A stretch of 64,000 nt of DNA, taken from contig JAKSXM010000038.1 of the NCBI GenBank assembly GCA_022575985.1, forward strand, positions 170,064 through 234,063. The letters are read 5' to 3'. Below the pieces are notes generated by a model, which ran no database searches, was not told the origin of the DNA, and saw nothing but the letters and a program-made list of their open reading frames with translations. The DNA is from Anagrus nilaparvatae (Eukaryota; Arthropoda; Insecta; Hymenoptera; Mymaridae). Below, in pieces: positions 36,494 through 49,869 of the stretch (the first letter of the stretch is position 1; each line of letters begins with the position of its first letter). The translations under genes were made by a program, and so were the position numbers.

Positions 36494-36958
36494 TTAGATG
36501 TCGGCGGTCCCATTGATGAAAATACGGGAGCGAGCGCAAGTTACTCGGGCGACCGTAAAACGACCGGATACCGTAATATCGTTGAAGAAAACTCTATAAA
36601 TTTTAACACGGTCGTCCGGAGCAAAAGACTCTCGGAGTGAGTGGGTGTTACTCGGCCCACCGGAGAACCGGGAGACAAACCGGATACCGCGATATCGCAT
36701 ACTCCCGCCGGTTAACGGCGATTAGTTTCTAGAATCCTATGGAGAGTCGAAAGTACTCCCGCTGTACACCCGCGATAAGTTATTAATACCTTAAGTATAG
36801 ATGAACTTTTTGCCGCCTATGTAACCGCCATCAGTTTTTATTATCCTTAGTAGAGTCCAAATTACTCCCGCCGTAGACCCACGATCATATTACAATTTCC
36901 TAGGGAGGCTCATGGTTACTCCCACCGTTTATCCGCGATCAGTTTTCAAAATCCTATA

Positions 36959-36962
36959 GATA
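36959..36962. other. Deletion junction with GATA microhomology
   Basis: The sequence reads CCTATAGATATCGCATACTCC. Elsewhere CCTATAGATA continues into GTTATTATTACATT, and CGATATCGCATACTCC is preceded by the A-unit core. In an intact neighbour the two GATA positions are 37892 and 38176, exactly 284 bp apart, which equals the 284-bp shortfall in unit spacing here (718 instead of 1002). The entire box and core of one A2 unit is lost. Confidence 0.9.
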
Positions 36963-37211
36963 TCGCATACTCCTGCCGTTTACCGGCAATTAGTTTTTAG
37001 AAACCTATGGAGAGTCGAAGGTACTCCCACTGTATACCCACGATTAGATGTATATTTCCTTGGGAGACTGATGTTTACTCCCGCCATTTACCCACTTATA
37101 TTCTCTCGTTTTCAAAATCCTATAGATAGTTATTATTACATTACTCAATCGTCCGGATAATACAAAAACGAGCAGATACCAAATTAGATGACGGCTGTCC
37201 AATGTATGAAA

Positions 37212-37978
37212 TTAGATGTCGGCGGTCCCATTGATGAAAATACGGGAGCGAGCGCAAGTTACTCGGGCGACCGTTAAAACGACCGGATACCGTAATATCG
37301 TTGAAGAAAACTCGATAAATTTTAACACGGTCGTCCGGAGCAAAAGACTCTCGGAGCGAGTGGGTGTTACTCGGCCCACCGGAGAACCGGGAGACAAACC
37401 GGATACCGCGATATCGCATACTCCCGCCGGTTAACGGCGATTAGTTTCTAGAATCCTATGGAGAGTCGAAGGTACTCCCGCTGTACACCCGCGATAAGTT
37501 ATTAAGTAATATCGTTGAAGAAAACTCGATAAATTTTAACACGCTCGTCCGGAGCAAACGACTCTCGGAGCGAGTGGGTGTTACTCGGCCCACCGGAGAA
37601 CCGGGAGACAAACCGGATACCGCGATATCGCATACTCCCGCCGGTTAACGGCGATTAGTTTCTAGAATCCTATGGAGAGTCGAAAGTACTCCCGCTGTAC
37701 ACCCGCGATAAGTTATTAATACCTTAAGTATAGATGAACTTTTTGCCGCCTATGTAACCGCCATCAGTTTTTATTATCCTTAGTAGAGTCCAAATTACTC
37801 CCGCCGTAGACCCACGATCATATTACAATTTCCTAGGGAGGCTCATGGTTACTCCCACCGTTTATCCGCGATCAGTTTTCAAAATCCTATAGATAGTTAT
37901 TATTACATTACTCAATCGTCCGGATAATACAAAAACGAGCAGATACCAAATTAGATGACGGCTGTCCAATGTATGAAA
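37212..37978. repeat. C unit 8
   Basis: The duplicated segments are 37292-37505 and 37506-37719. The unit is 767 bp because of an extra T at 37274-37275 (CCGTTAAAACG for CCGTAAAACG). Confidence 0.92.
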
Positions 37979-40900
37979 TTAGATGTCGGCGGTCCCATTG
38001 ATGAAAATACGGGAGCGAGCGCAAGTTACTCGGGCGACCGTAAAACGACCGGATACCGTAATATCGTTGAAGAAAACTCGAAAAATTTTAACACTCTCGA
38101 CCGGAGCAAAAGACACTCGGGGCGAGTGGGTGTTACTCGGCCCACCGGAGAACTGGGAGAAAAACCGGATACCGCGATATCGCATACTCCTGCCGTTTAC
38201 CGGCAATTAGTTTTTAGAAACCTATGGAGAGTCGAAGGTACTCCCACTGTATACCCACGATTAGATGTATATTTCCTTGGGAGACTGATGTTTACTCCCG
38301 CCATTTACCCACTTATATTCTCTCGTTTTCAAAATCCTATAGATAGTTATTATTACATTACTCAATCGTCCGGATAATACAAAAACGAGCAGATACCAAA
38401 TTAGATGACGGCTGTCCAATGTATGAAATTAGATGTCGGCGGTCCCATTGATGAAAATACGGGAGCGAGCGCAAGTTACTCGGGCGACCGTAAAACGACC
38501 GGATACCGTAATATCGTTGAAGAAAACTCGATAAATTTTAACACGGTCGTCCGGAGCAAAAGACTCTCGGAGCGAGTGGGTGTTACTCGGCCCACCGGAG
38601 AACCGGGAGACAAACCGGATACCGCGATATCGCATACTCCCGCCGGTTAACGGCGATTAGTTTCTAGTATCCTATGGAGAGTCGAAGGTACTCCCGCTGT
38701 ACACCCGCGATAAGTTATTAATACCTTAAGTATAGATGAACTTTTTGCCGCCTATGTAACCGCCATCAGTTTTTATTATCCTTAGTAGAGTCCAAATTAC
38801 TCCCGCCGTAGACCCACGATCATATTACAATTTCCTAGGGAGGCTCATGGTTACTCCCACCGTTTATCCGCGATCAGTTTTCAAAATCCTATAGATAGTT
38901 CATATTACATTACTCAATCGTCCGGATTATACAAAAACGAGCAGATACCAAATTAGATGACGGCTGTCCAATGTATGAAATTAGATGTCGGCGGGCCCAT
39001 TGATGAAAATACGGGAGCGAGCGCAAGTTACTCGGGCGACCGTAAAACGACCGGATACCGTGATATCGTTGAAGAAAACTCGAAAAATTTTAACACTCTC
39101 GACCGGAGCAAAAGACACTCGGGGCGAGTGGGTGTTACTCGGCCCACCGGAGAACTGGGAGAAAAACCGGATACCGCGATATCGCATACTCCTGCCGTTT
39201 ACCGGCAATTAGTGTTTAGAATCCTATGGAGAGTCGAAGGTACTCCGGCTGTATACCCACGTTTAGATGTATATTTCCTTGGGAGACTGATGTTTACTCC
39301 CGCCATTTACCCACTTATTTTCTCTCGTTTTCAAAATCCTATAGATAGTTATTATTACATTACTCAATCGACCGGATAATACAAAAACGAGCAGATACCA
39401 AATTAGATAACGGCAATCCTATGTATAAAATTAGATGTCGGCGGTCCCATTGATGAAAATACGGGAGCGAGCGCAAGTTACTCTGGCGACTGTAAAACGA
39501 CCGGATACCGTAATATCGTTGAAGAAAACTCGATAAATTTTAACACGCTCGTCCGGAGCAAAAGACTCTCGGAGCGAGTGGGTGTTACTCGGCCCACCGG
39601 AGAACCGGGAGAAAAACCGGATACCGCGATATCGCATACTCCCGCCGGTTACCGATTAGTTTTTAGAATCCTATGGAGAGTCGAAGGTACTCCCGTGGTA
39701 CACCCGCGATAAGTTATTAATACCTTAAGTAGAGTTGAATTTTTTGCGGCCTATGTAACCTCCATCAGTTTTTATTATCCTTTGGAAAGTCGAAATTATT
39801 CCCGCCGTAGACCCACGATCATATTACAATTTCCTAGGGAGGCTCATGGTTACTCCCACCGTTTATCCGCGATCAGTTTTCAAAATCCTATAGATAGTTA
39901 TTATTACATTACTCAATCGTCCGGATAATACAAAAACGAGCAGATACCAAATTAGATGACGGCTGTCCAATGTATGAAATTAGATGTCGGCGGTCCCATT
40001 GATGAAAATACGGGAGCGAGCGCAAGTTACTCGGGCGACCGTAAAACGACCGGATACCGTAATATCGTTGAAGAAAACTCGATAAATTTTAACACGGTCG
40101 TCCGGAGCAAAAGACTCTCGGAGCGAATGGGTGTTACTCGGCCCACCGGAGAACCGGGAGACAAACCGGATACCGCGATATCGCATACTCCCGCCGGTTA
40201 CCGATTAGTTTTTAGAATCCTATGGAGAGTCGAAGGTACTCCCGTGGTACACCCGCGATAAGTTATTAATACCTTAAGTAGAGTTGTTTTTTTTGCGGCC
40301 TATGTAACCTCCATCAGTTTTTATTATCCTTTGGAAAGTCGAAATTATTCCCGCCGTAGACCCACGATCATATTACAATTTCCTAGGGAGGCTCATGGTT
40401 ACTCCCACCGTTTATCCGCGATCAGTTTTCAAAATCCTATAGATAGTTATTATTACATTACTCAATCGTCCGGATAATACAAAAACGAGCAGATACCAAA
40501 TTAGATGACGGCTGTCCAATGTATGAAATTAGATGTCGGCGGTCCCATTGATGAAAATACGGGAGCGAGCGCAAGTTACTCGGGCGACCGTAAAACGACC
40601 GGATACCGTAATATCGTTGAAGAAAACTCTATAAATTTTAACACGGTCGTCCGGAGCAAAAGACTCTCGGAGTGAGTGGGTGTTACTCGGCCCACCGGAG
40701 AACCGGGAGACAAACCGGATACCGCGATATCGCATACTCCCGCCGGTTAACGGCGATTAGTTTCTAGAATCCTATGGAGAGTCGAAAGTACTCCCGCTGT
40801 ACACCCGCGATAAGTTATTAATACCTTAAGTATAGATGAACTTTTTGCCGCCTATGTAACCGCCATCAGTTTTTATTATCCTTAGTAGAGTCCAAATTAC

Positions 40901-43900
40901 TCCCGCCGTAGACCCACGATCATATTACAATTTCCTAGGGAGGCTCATGGTTACTCCCACCGTTTATCCGCGATCAGTTTTCAAAATCCTATAGATAGTT
41001 ATTATTACATTACTCAATCGTCCGGATAATACAAAAACGAGCAGATACCAAATTAGATGACGGCTGTCCAATGTATGAAATTAGATGTCGGCGGTCCCAT
41101 TGATGAAAATACGGGAGCGAGCGCAAGTTACTCGGGCGACCGTAAAACGACCGGATACCGTAATATCGTTGAAGAAAACTCGAAAAATTTTAACACTCTC
41201 GACCGGAGCAAAAGACACTCGGGGCGAGTGGGTGTTACTCGGCCCACCGGAGAACTGGGAGAAAAACCGGATACCGCGATATCGCATACTCCTGCCGTTT
41301 ACCGGCAATTAGTTTTTAGAAACCTATGGAGAGTCGAAGGTACTCCCACTGTATACCCACGATTAGATGTATATTTCCTTGGGAGACTGATGTTTACTCC
41401 CGCCATTTACCCACTTATATTCTCTCGTTTTCAAAATCCTATAGATAGTTATTATTACATTACTCAATCGTCCGGATAATACAAAAACGAGCAGATACCA
41501 AATTAGATGACGGCTGTCCAATGTATGAAATTAGATGTCGGCGGTCCCATTGATGAAAATACGGGAGCGAGCGCAAGTTACTCGGGCGACCGTAAAACGA
41601 CCGGATACCGTAATATCGTTGAAGAAAACTCGATAAATTTTAACACGGTCGTCCGGAGCAAAATACTCTCGGAGCGAGTGGGTGTTACTCGGCCCACCGG
41701 AGAACCGGGAGACAAACCGGATACCGCGATATCGCATACTCCCGCCGGTTAACGGCGATTAGTTTCTAGAATCCTATGGAGAGTCGAAGGTACTCCCGCT
41801 GTACACCCGCGATAAGTTATTAATACCTTAAGTATAGATAAACTTTTTGCCGCCTATGTAACCGCCATCAGTTTTTATTATCCTTAGTAGAGTCCAAATT
41901 ACTCCCGCCGTAGACCCACGATCATATTACAATTTCCTAGGGAGGCTCATGGTTACTCCCACCGTTTATCCGCGATCAGTTTTCAAAATCCTATAGATAG
42001 TTCATATTACATTACTCAATCGTCCGGATTATACAAAAACGAGCAGATACCAAATTAGATGACGGCTGTCCAATGTATGAAATTAGATGTCGGCGGGCCC
42101 ATTGATGAAAATACGGGAGCGAGCGCAAGTTACTCGGGCGACCGTAAAACGACCGGATACCGTGATATCGTTGAAGAAAACTCGAAAAATTTTAACACTC
42201 TCGACCGGAGCAAAAGACACTCGGGGCGAGTGGGTGTTACTCGGCCCACCGGAGAACTGGGAGAAAAACCGGATACCGCGATATCGCATACTCCTGCCGT
42301 TTACCGGCAATTAGTGTTTAGAATCCTATGGAGAGTCGAAGGTACTCCGGCTGTATACCCACGTTTAGATGTATATTTCCTTGGGAGACTGATGTTTACT
42401 CCCGCCATTTACCCACTTATTTTCTCTCGTTTTCAAAATCCTATAGATAGTTATTATTACATTACTCAATCGACCGGATAATACAAAAACGAGCAGATAC
42501 CAAATTAGATAACGGCAATCCTATGTATAAAATTAGATGTCGGCGGTCCCATTGATGAAAATACGGGAGCGAGCGCAAGTTACTCTGGCGACTGTAAAAC
42601 GACCGGATACCGTAATATCGTTGAAGAAAACTCGATAAATTTTAACACGCTCGTCCGGAGCAAAAGACTCTCGGAGCGAGTGGGTGTTACTCGGCCCACC
42701 GGAGAACCGGGAGAAAAACCGGATACCGCGATATCGCATACTCCCGCCGGTTACCGATTAGTTTTTAGAATCCTATGGAGAGTCGAAGGTACTCCCGTGG
42801 TACACCCGCGATAAGTTATTAATACCTTAAGTAGAGTTGAATTTTTTGCGGCCTATGTAACCTCCATCAGTTTTTATTATCCTTTGGAAAGTCGAAATTA
42901 TTCCCGCCGTAGACCCACGATCATATTACAATTTCCTAGGGAGGCTCATGGTTACTCCCACCGTTTATCCGCGATCAGTTTTCAAAATCCTATAGATAGT
43001 TATTATTACATTACTCAATCGTCCGGATAATACAAAAACGAGCAGATACCAAATTAGATGACGGCTGTCCAATGTATGAAATTAGATGTCGGCGGTCCCA
43101 TTGATGAAAATACGGGAGCGAGCGCAAGTTACTCGGGCGACCGTAAAACGACCGGATACCGTAATATCGTTGAAGAAAACTCTATAAATTTTAACACGGT
43201 CGTCCGGAGCAAAAGACTCTCGGAGTGAGTGGGTGTTACTCGGCCCACCGGAGAACCGGGAGACAAACCGGATACCGCGATATCGCATACTCCCGCCGGT
43301 TAACGGCGATTAGTTTCTAGAATCCTATGGAGAGTCGAAAGTACTCCCGCTGTACACCCGCGATAAGTTATTAATACCTTAAGTATAGATGAACTTTTTG
43401 CCGCCTATGTAACCGCCATCAGTTTTTATTATCCTTAGTAGAGTCCAAATTACTCCCGCCGTAGACCCACGATCATATTACAATTTCCTAGGGAGGCTCA
43501 TGGTTACTCCCACCGTTTATCCGCGATCAGTTTTCAAAATCCTATAGATAGTTATTATTACATTACTCAATCGTCCGGATAATACAAAAACGAGCAGATA
43601 CCAAATTAGATGACGGCTGTCCAATGTATGAAATTAGATGTCGGCGGTCCCATTGATGAAAATACGGGAGCGAGCGCAAGTTACTCGGGCGACCGTAAAA
43701 CGACCGGATACCGTAATATCGTTGAAGAAAACTCGAAAAATTTTAACACTCTCGACCGGAGCAAAAGACACTCGGGGCGAGTGGGTGTTACTCGGCCCAC
43801 CGGAGAACTGGGAGAAAAACCGGATACCGCGATATCGCATACTCCTGCCGTTTACCGGCAATTAGTTTTTAGAAACCTATGGAGAGTCGAAGGTACTCCC

Positions 43901-44083
43901 ACTGTATACCCACGATTAGATGTATATTTCCTTGGGAGACTGATGTTTACTCCCGCCATTTACCCACTTATATTCTCTCGTTTTCAAAATCCTATAGATA
44001 GTTATTATTACATTACTCAATCGTCCGGATAATACAAAAACGAGCAGATACCAAATTAGATGACGGCTGTCCAATGTATGAAA
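37979..44083. repeat. A/B run of 12 units
   Basis: Units: A37979 B38429 A'38981 B39431 B39980 B40529 A41081 B41531 A'42083 B42533 B43082 A43634. B 38429 carries TTCTAGTATCC at 38662. B 41531 has CAAAATACTCTC for CAAAAGACTCTC. The last A (43634) is an A2 followed by a C unit instead of B. Confidence 0.92.
39980..43081. repeat. 3102-bp higher-order repeat, copy 3
   Basis: Same order and spacings as 30290-33391, including the GGAGCGAATGGG and eight-T markers of B1 and the TCTATAAATT marker of B2. It is separated from copy 2 by the rearranged stretch 36494-39979. A fourth, incomplete copy begins with B2 at 43082. Confidence 0.9.
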
Positions 44084-44849
44084 TTAGATGTCGGCGGTCC
44101 CATTGATGAAAATACGGGAGCGAGCGCAAGTTACTCGGGCGACCGTAAAACGACCGGATACCGTAATATCGTTGAAGAAAACTCGATAAATTTTAACACG
44201 GTCGTCCGGAGCAAAAGACTCTCGGAGCGAGTGGGTGTTACTCGGCCCACCGGAGAACCGGGAGACAAACCGGATACCGCGATATCGCATACTCCCGCCG
44301 GTTAACGGCGATTAGTTTCTAGAATCCTATGGAGAGTCGAAGGTACTCCCGCTGTACACCCGCGATAAGTTATTAAGTAATATCGTTGAAGAAAACTCGA
44401 TAAATTTTAACACGCTCGTCCGGAGCAAACGACTCTCGGAGCGAGTGGGTGTTACTCGGCCCACCGGAGAACCGGGAGACAAACCGGATACCGCGATATC
44501 GCATACTCCCGCCGGTTAACGGCGATTAGTTTCTAGAATCCTATGGAGAGTCGAAAGTACTCCCGCTGTACACCCGCGATAAGTTATTAATACCTTAAGT
44601 ATAGATGAACTTTTTGCCGCCTATGTAACCGCCATCAGTTTTTATTATCCTTAGTAGAGTCCAAATTACTCCCGCCGTAGACCCACGATCATATTACAAT
44701 TTCCTAGGGAGGCTCATGGTTACTCCCACCGTTTATCCGCGATCAGTTTTCAAAATCCTATAGATAGTTATTATTACATTACTCAATCGTCCGGATAATA
44801 CAAAAACGAGCAGATACCAAATTAGATGACGGCTGTCCAATGTATGAAA
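44084..44849. repeat. C unit 9
   Basis: The duplicated segments are 44163-44376 and 44377-44590, with the usual diagnostic differences between copies. Preceded by A2 43634, whereas its partner C 23502 is preceded by B 22953, so the left edge of the 20582-bp-offset duplication lies near here. Confidence 0.93.
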
Positions 44850-46301
44850 TTAGATGTCGGCGGTCCCATTGATGAAAATACGGGAGCGAGCGCAAGTTAC
44901 TCGGGCGACCGTAAAACGACCGGATACCGTAATATCGTTGAAGAAAACTCGAAAAATTTTAACACTCTCGACCGGAGCAAAAGACACTCGGGGCGAGTGG
45001 GTGTTACTCGGCCCACCGGAGAACTGGGAGAAAAACCGGATACCGCGATATCGCATACTCCTGCCGTTTACCGGCAATTAGTTTTTAGAAACCTATGGAG
45101 AGTCGAAGGTACTCCCACTGTATACCCACGATTAGATGTATATTTCCTTGGGAGACTGATGTTTACTCCCGCCATTTACCCACTTATATTCTCTCGTTTT
45201 CAAAATCCTATAGATAGTTATTATTACATTACTCAATCGTCCGGATAATACAAAAACGAGCAGATACCAAATTAGATGACGGCTGTCCAATGTATGAAAT
45301 TAGATGTCGGCGGTCCCATTGATGAAAATACGGGAGCGAGCGCAAGTTACTCGGGCGACCGTAAAACGACCGGATACCGTAATATCGTTGAAGAAAACTC
45401 GATAAATTTTAACACGGTCGTCCGGAGCAAAAGACTCTCGGAGCGAGTGGGTGTTACTCGGCCCACCGGAGAACCGGGAGACAAACCGGATACCGCGATA
45501 TCGCATACTCCCGCCGGTTAACGGCGATTAGTTTCTAGTATCCTATGGAGAGTCGAAGGTACTCCCGCTGTACACCCGCGATAAGTTATTAATACCTTAA
45601 GTATAGATGAACTTTTTGCCGCCTATGTAACCGCCATCAGTTTTTATTATCCTTAGTAGAGTCCAAATTACTCCCGCCGTAGACCCACGATCATATTACA
45701 ATTTCCTAGGGAGGCTCATGGTTACTCCCACCGTTTATCCGCGATCAGTTTTCAAAATCCTATAGATAGTTCATATTACATTACTCAATCGTCCGGATTA
45801 TACAAAAACGAGCAGATACCAAATTAGATGACGGCTGTCCAATGTATGAAATTAGATGTCGGCGGGCCCATTGATGAAAATACGGGAGCGAGCGCAAGTT
45901 ACTCGGGCGACCGTAAAACGACCGGATACCGTGATATCGTTGAAGAAAACTCGAAAAATTTTAACACTCTCGACCGGAGCAAAAGACACTCGGGGCGAGT
46001 GGGTGTTACTCGGCCCACCGGAGAACTGGGAGAAAAACCGGATACCGCGATATCGCATACTCCTGCCGTTTACCGGCAATTAGTGTTTAGAATCCTATGG
46101 AGAGTCGAAGGTACTCCGGCTGTATACCCACGTTTAGATGTATATTTCCTTGGGAGACTGATGTTTACTCCCGCCATTTACCCACTTATTTTCTCTCGTT
46201 TTCAAAATCCTATAGATAGTTATTATTACATTACTCAATCGACCGGATAATACAAAAACGAGCAGATACCAAATTAGATAACGGCAATCCTATGTATAAA
46301 A
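44850..46301. repeat. A2-B-A' cassette (44850, 45300, 45852)
   Basis: 450+552+450 bp. B 45300 carries TTCTAGTATCC at 45533. Confidence 0.92.
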
Positions 46302-47860
46302 TTAGATGTCGGCGGTCCCATTGATGAAAATACGGGAGCGAGCGCAAGTTACTCTGGCGACTGTAAAACGACCGGATACCGTAATATCGTTGAAGAAAAC
46401 TCGATAAATTTTAACACGCTCGTCCGGAGCAAAAGACTCTCGGAGCGAGTGGGTGTTACTCGGACCACCGGAGAACCGGGAGAAAAACCGAATACTGCGA
46501 TATCGCATACTCCCGCCGGTTACCGGCGATTAGTTTTTAGAATCCTATGGAGAGTCGAAGGTACTCCCGCGGTACACCCGCGATAAGTTATTAATACCTT
46601 AAGTAGAGTTGAACATTTTGCCGCCTATGTAACCGCCATCAGTTTTTATTATCCTTAGTAGAGTCGATGTTACTCCCGCTGTATACCCGCGATTAGATTT
46701 ATATTTCCTTGGGAGACTGATGGTTAATCCCGCCATTTACCCACTATCAGTTCTTAAAATACTTTAACGAGTCGAGGCTACTTCCGCCGAATACCAACGA
46801 TTAGTTATTTATATCCATAAGAGAGTCAAAGCTACTCCCGCGGTATACCAGCGATCTGTTATTAACTTCCTAATGAGAGTTGTAGTTACTGCAACCATTT
46901 TATTGAATTCCACATTTGCACTCCATACCTGGGACAGCCGACATCTATTTACTTACGAATATCTTATGCGTTCCTATAAATTTCCTATGTCCTGATTTTG
47001 ACAATTTCATAAACATAGTTAATTTTTATTATCATCCATAAGAGGGACAAAGTTACTCTCGCTATTCACCCGTGATCAGATGACAATTAACTTGGGAGAG
47101 TCATGGTTACTCCCACCATTTGCCCGCGATGAGTTTTTAAAATCCTATGGAAACTCGAAGCTACTCTTACTGTACACCAGCGATCAGTTACTAATATCTT
47201 AAATTGAGTTGAATCTACTCCCGCCTATTTAACCGCCATCAGATTCTATTATCCTTAGGAAAGAAGTAGTTACTCCTGCCGTTTACCCGCGGTGCCTTTT
47301 TCAATATGCTATGAAGATTCATAATTACTCCCGCCGTTTACCATCAGTTCATTTTTGATAACCGTAAAGTATTCTACAATCGTATAAAACGACCGACAAA
47401 TAAGCAATTATTTATTCGTTTCTAGACATTCACTCGATACCTGGGACTGCCGACATCTATTTAATAATTACCAATAAAATAAGCGCTCCTATCAAATTCC
47501 GAAGTGCTAATTTAGACATTTCCATAGAGATAATCACGTTTTATTAGTATCCACAAGAGAATCGAAGCTACTCCCGCGGTACTGTCGCGATAAGTCATTA
47601 CTATTTCAAGTAGAGTCGAACTTTTTCCCGCCGATCTAACCTCCATCAGAATTTATTATCCTTAGGAAAGTCGAAATTATTCCCGCCGTAGACCCACGAT
47701 CATATTACAATTTCCTAGGGAGGCTTATCGTTACTTCCACCGTTTATCCGCGATCAGTTTTCAAAATCCTATAGATAGTTATTATTACATTACTCAATCG
47801 TCCGGATAATACAAAAACGAGCAGATACCAAATTAGATGACGGCTGTCCAATGTATGAAA
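46302..47860. repeat. L unit 5 (type L1a)
   Basis: 1559 bp with TATCAAATTCCGAAG and CATCAGAATTTATT. It has TATGGAAACTCGAAG where L1a units 25720 and 56436 have TATGGAAATTCGAAG. Confidence 0.93.
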
Positions 47861-48310
47861 TTAGATGTCGGCGGTCCCATTGATGAAAATACGGGAGCGA
47901 GCGCAAGTTAATCGAGCGACCGTAAAACGACCGGATACCGTAATATCGTTGAAGAAAACTCGAAAAATTTTAACACTCTCGACCGGAGCAAAAGACACTC
48001 GGGGCGAGTGGGTGTTACTCGGCCCACCGGAGAACTGGGAGAAAAACCGGATACCGCGATATCGCATACTCCTGCCGTTTACCGGCAATTAGTTTTTAGA
48101 AACCTATGGAGAGTCGAAGGTACTCCCACTGTATACCCACGATTAGATGTATATTTCCTTGGGAGACTGATGTTTACTCCCGCCATTTACCCACTTATTT
48201 TCTCTCGTTTTCAAAATCCAATAGATAGTTATTATTACATTACTCAATCGACCGGATAATACAAAAACGAGCAGATACCAAATTAGATAACGGCTGTCCC
48301 ATGTATGAAA
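47861..48310. repeat. A unit between two L units (47861)
   Basis: 450 bp with the TTAATCGAGCG variant typical of A units between L1a and L2. Confidence 0.92.
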
Positions 48311-49869
48311 TTAGATGTCGGCGGTCCCATTGATGAAAATACGGGAGCGAGCGCAAGTTACTCTGGCGACTGTAAAACGACCGGATACTATAATATCGTT
48401 GAAGAAAACTCGATAAATTTTAACACGCTCGTCCGGAGCAAAAGACTCTCGGAGCGAGTGGGTGTTACTCGGACCACCGGAGAACCGGGAGAAAAACCGG
48501 ATACCGCGATATCGCATACTCCCGCCGGTTACCGGCGATTAGTTTTTAGAATCCTATGGAGACTCGAAGGTACTCCCGCGGTACACCCGCGATAAGTTAT
48601 TAATACCTTAAGTAGAGTTGAACATTTTGCCGCCTATGTAACCGCCATCAGTTTTTATTATCCTTAGTAGTGTCGATGTTACTCCCGCTGTATACCCGCG
48701 ATTAGATTCATATTTCCTTGGAAGACTGATGGTTAATCCCGCCATTTACCCACTATCAGTTCTTAAAATACTTTAAAGAGTCGAGGCTACTTCCGCCGAA
48801 TACCAACGATTAGTTATTTATATCCATAAGAGAGTCAACGCTACTCCCGCGGTATACCAGCGATCTGTTATTAACTTCCTAATGAGAGTTGTAGTTACTG
48901 CAACCATTTTATTGAATTCCACATTTGCACTCCATACCTGGGACATCCGACATCTATTTACTTACGAATATCTTATGCGTTCCTATAAATTTCCTATGTC
49001 CTGATTTTGACAATTTCATAAACATAGTTAATTTTTATTATCATCCATAAGAGGGACAAAGTTACTCTCGCTATTCACCCGTGATCAGATGACAATTAAC
49101 TTGGGAGAGTCATGGTTACTCCCACCATTTGCCTGCGATGAGTTTTTAAAATCCTATGGAGATTCGAAGCTACTCTTACTGTACACCAGCGATCAGTTAC
49201 TAATATCTTAAATTGAGTTGAATCTACTCCCGCCTATTTAACCGCCATCAGATTCTATTATCCTTAGGAAAGAAGTAGTTACTCCTGCCGTTTACCCGCG
49301 GTGCCTTTTTCAATATGCTATGAAGATTCATAATTACTCCCGCCGTTTACCATCAGTTCATTTTTGATAACCGTAAAGTATTCTACAATCGTATAAAACG
49401 ACCGACAAATAAGCAATTATTTATTCGTTTCTAGACATTCACTCGATACCTGGGACTGCCGACATCTATTTAATAATTACCAATAAAATAAGCGCTCCTA
49501 TCAATTTCCGAAGTGCTAATTTAGACATTTCCATAGAGATAATCACGTTTTATTAGTATCCACAAGAGAATCGAAGCTACTCCCGCGGTACTGTCGCGAT
49601 AAGTCATTACTATTTCAAGTAGAGTCGATTTTTTTCCCGCCGATCTAACCTCCATCAGTTTTTATTATCCTTAGGAAAGTCGAAATTATTCCCGCCGTAG
49701 ACCCACGATCATATTACAATTTCCTAGGGAGGCTCATCGTTACTTCCACCGTTTATCCGCGATCAGTTTTCAAAATCCTATAGATAGTTATTATTACATT
49801 ACTCAATCGTCCGGATAATACAAAAACGAGCAGATACCAAATTAGATGACGGCTGTCCAATGTATGAAA
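48311..49869. repeat. L unit 6 (type L2)
   Basis: 1559 bp with GGGACATCCGACA in spacer 1 and GCCTGCGATGAG, both shared with L2 58445. Confidence 0.93.

Larger units (their letters stand above)
29288..37211. repeat. A/B run of 15 units with 3102-bp higher-order repeats
   Basis: Units: B29288 A29840 B30290 B30839 A31391 B31841 A'32393 B32843 B33392 B33941 A34493 B34943 A'35495 B35945 B36494. B 29288 has GTAAAATGACC, and further private substitutions ACACTACTC and AAAACTAGC follow. Several adjacent B-B pairs occur and no A-A pair. The last unit is fused to the tail of a following A unit by a 284-bp deletion at 36959. Confidence 0.92.
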
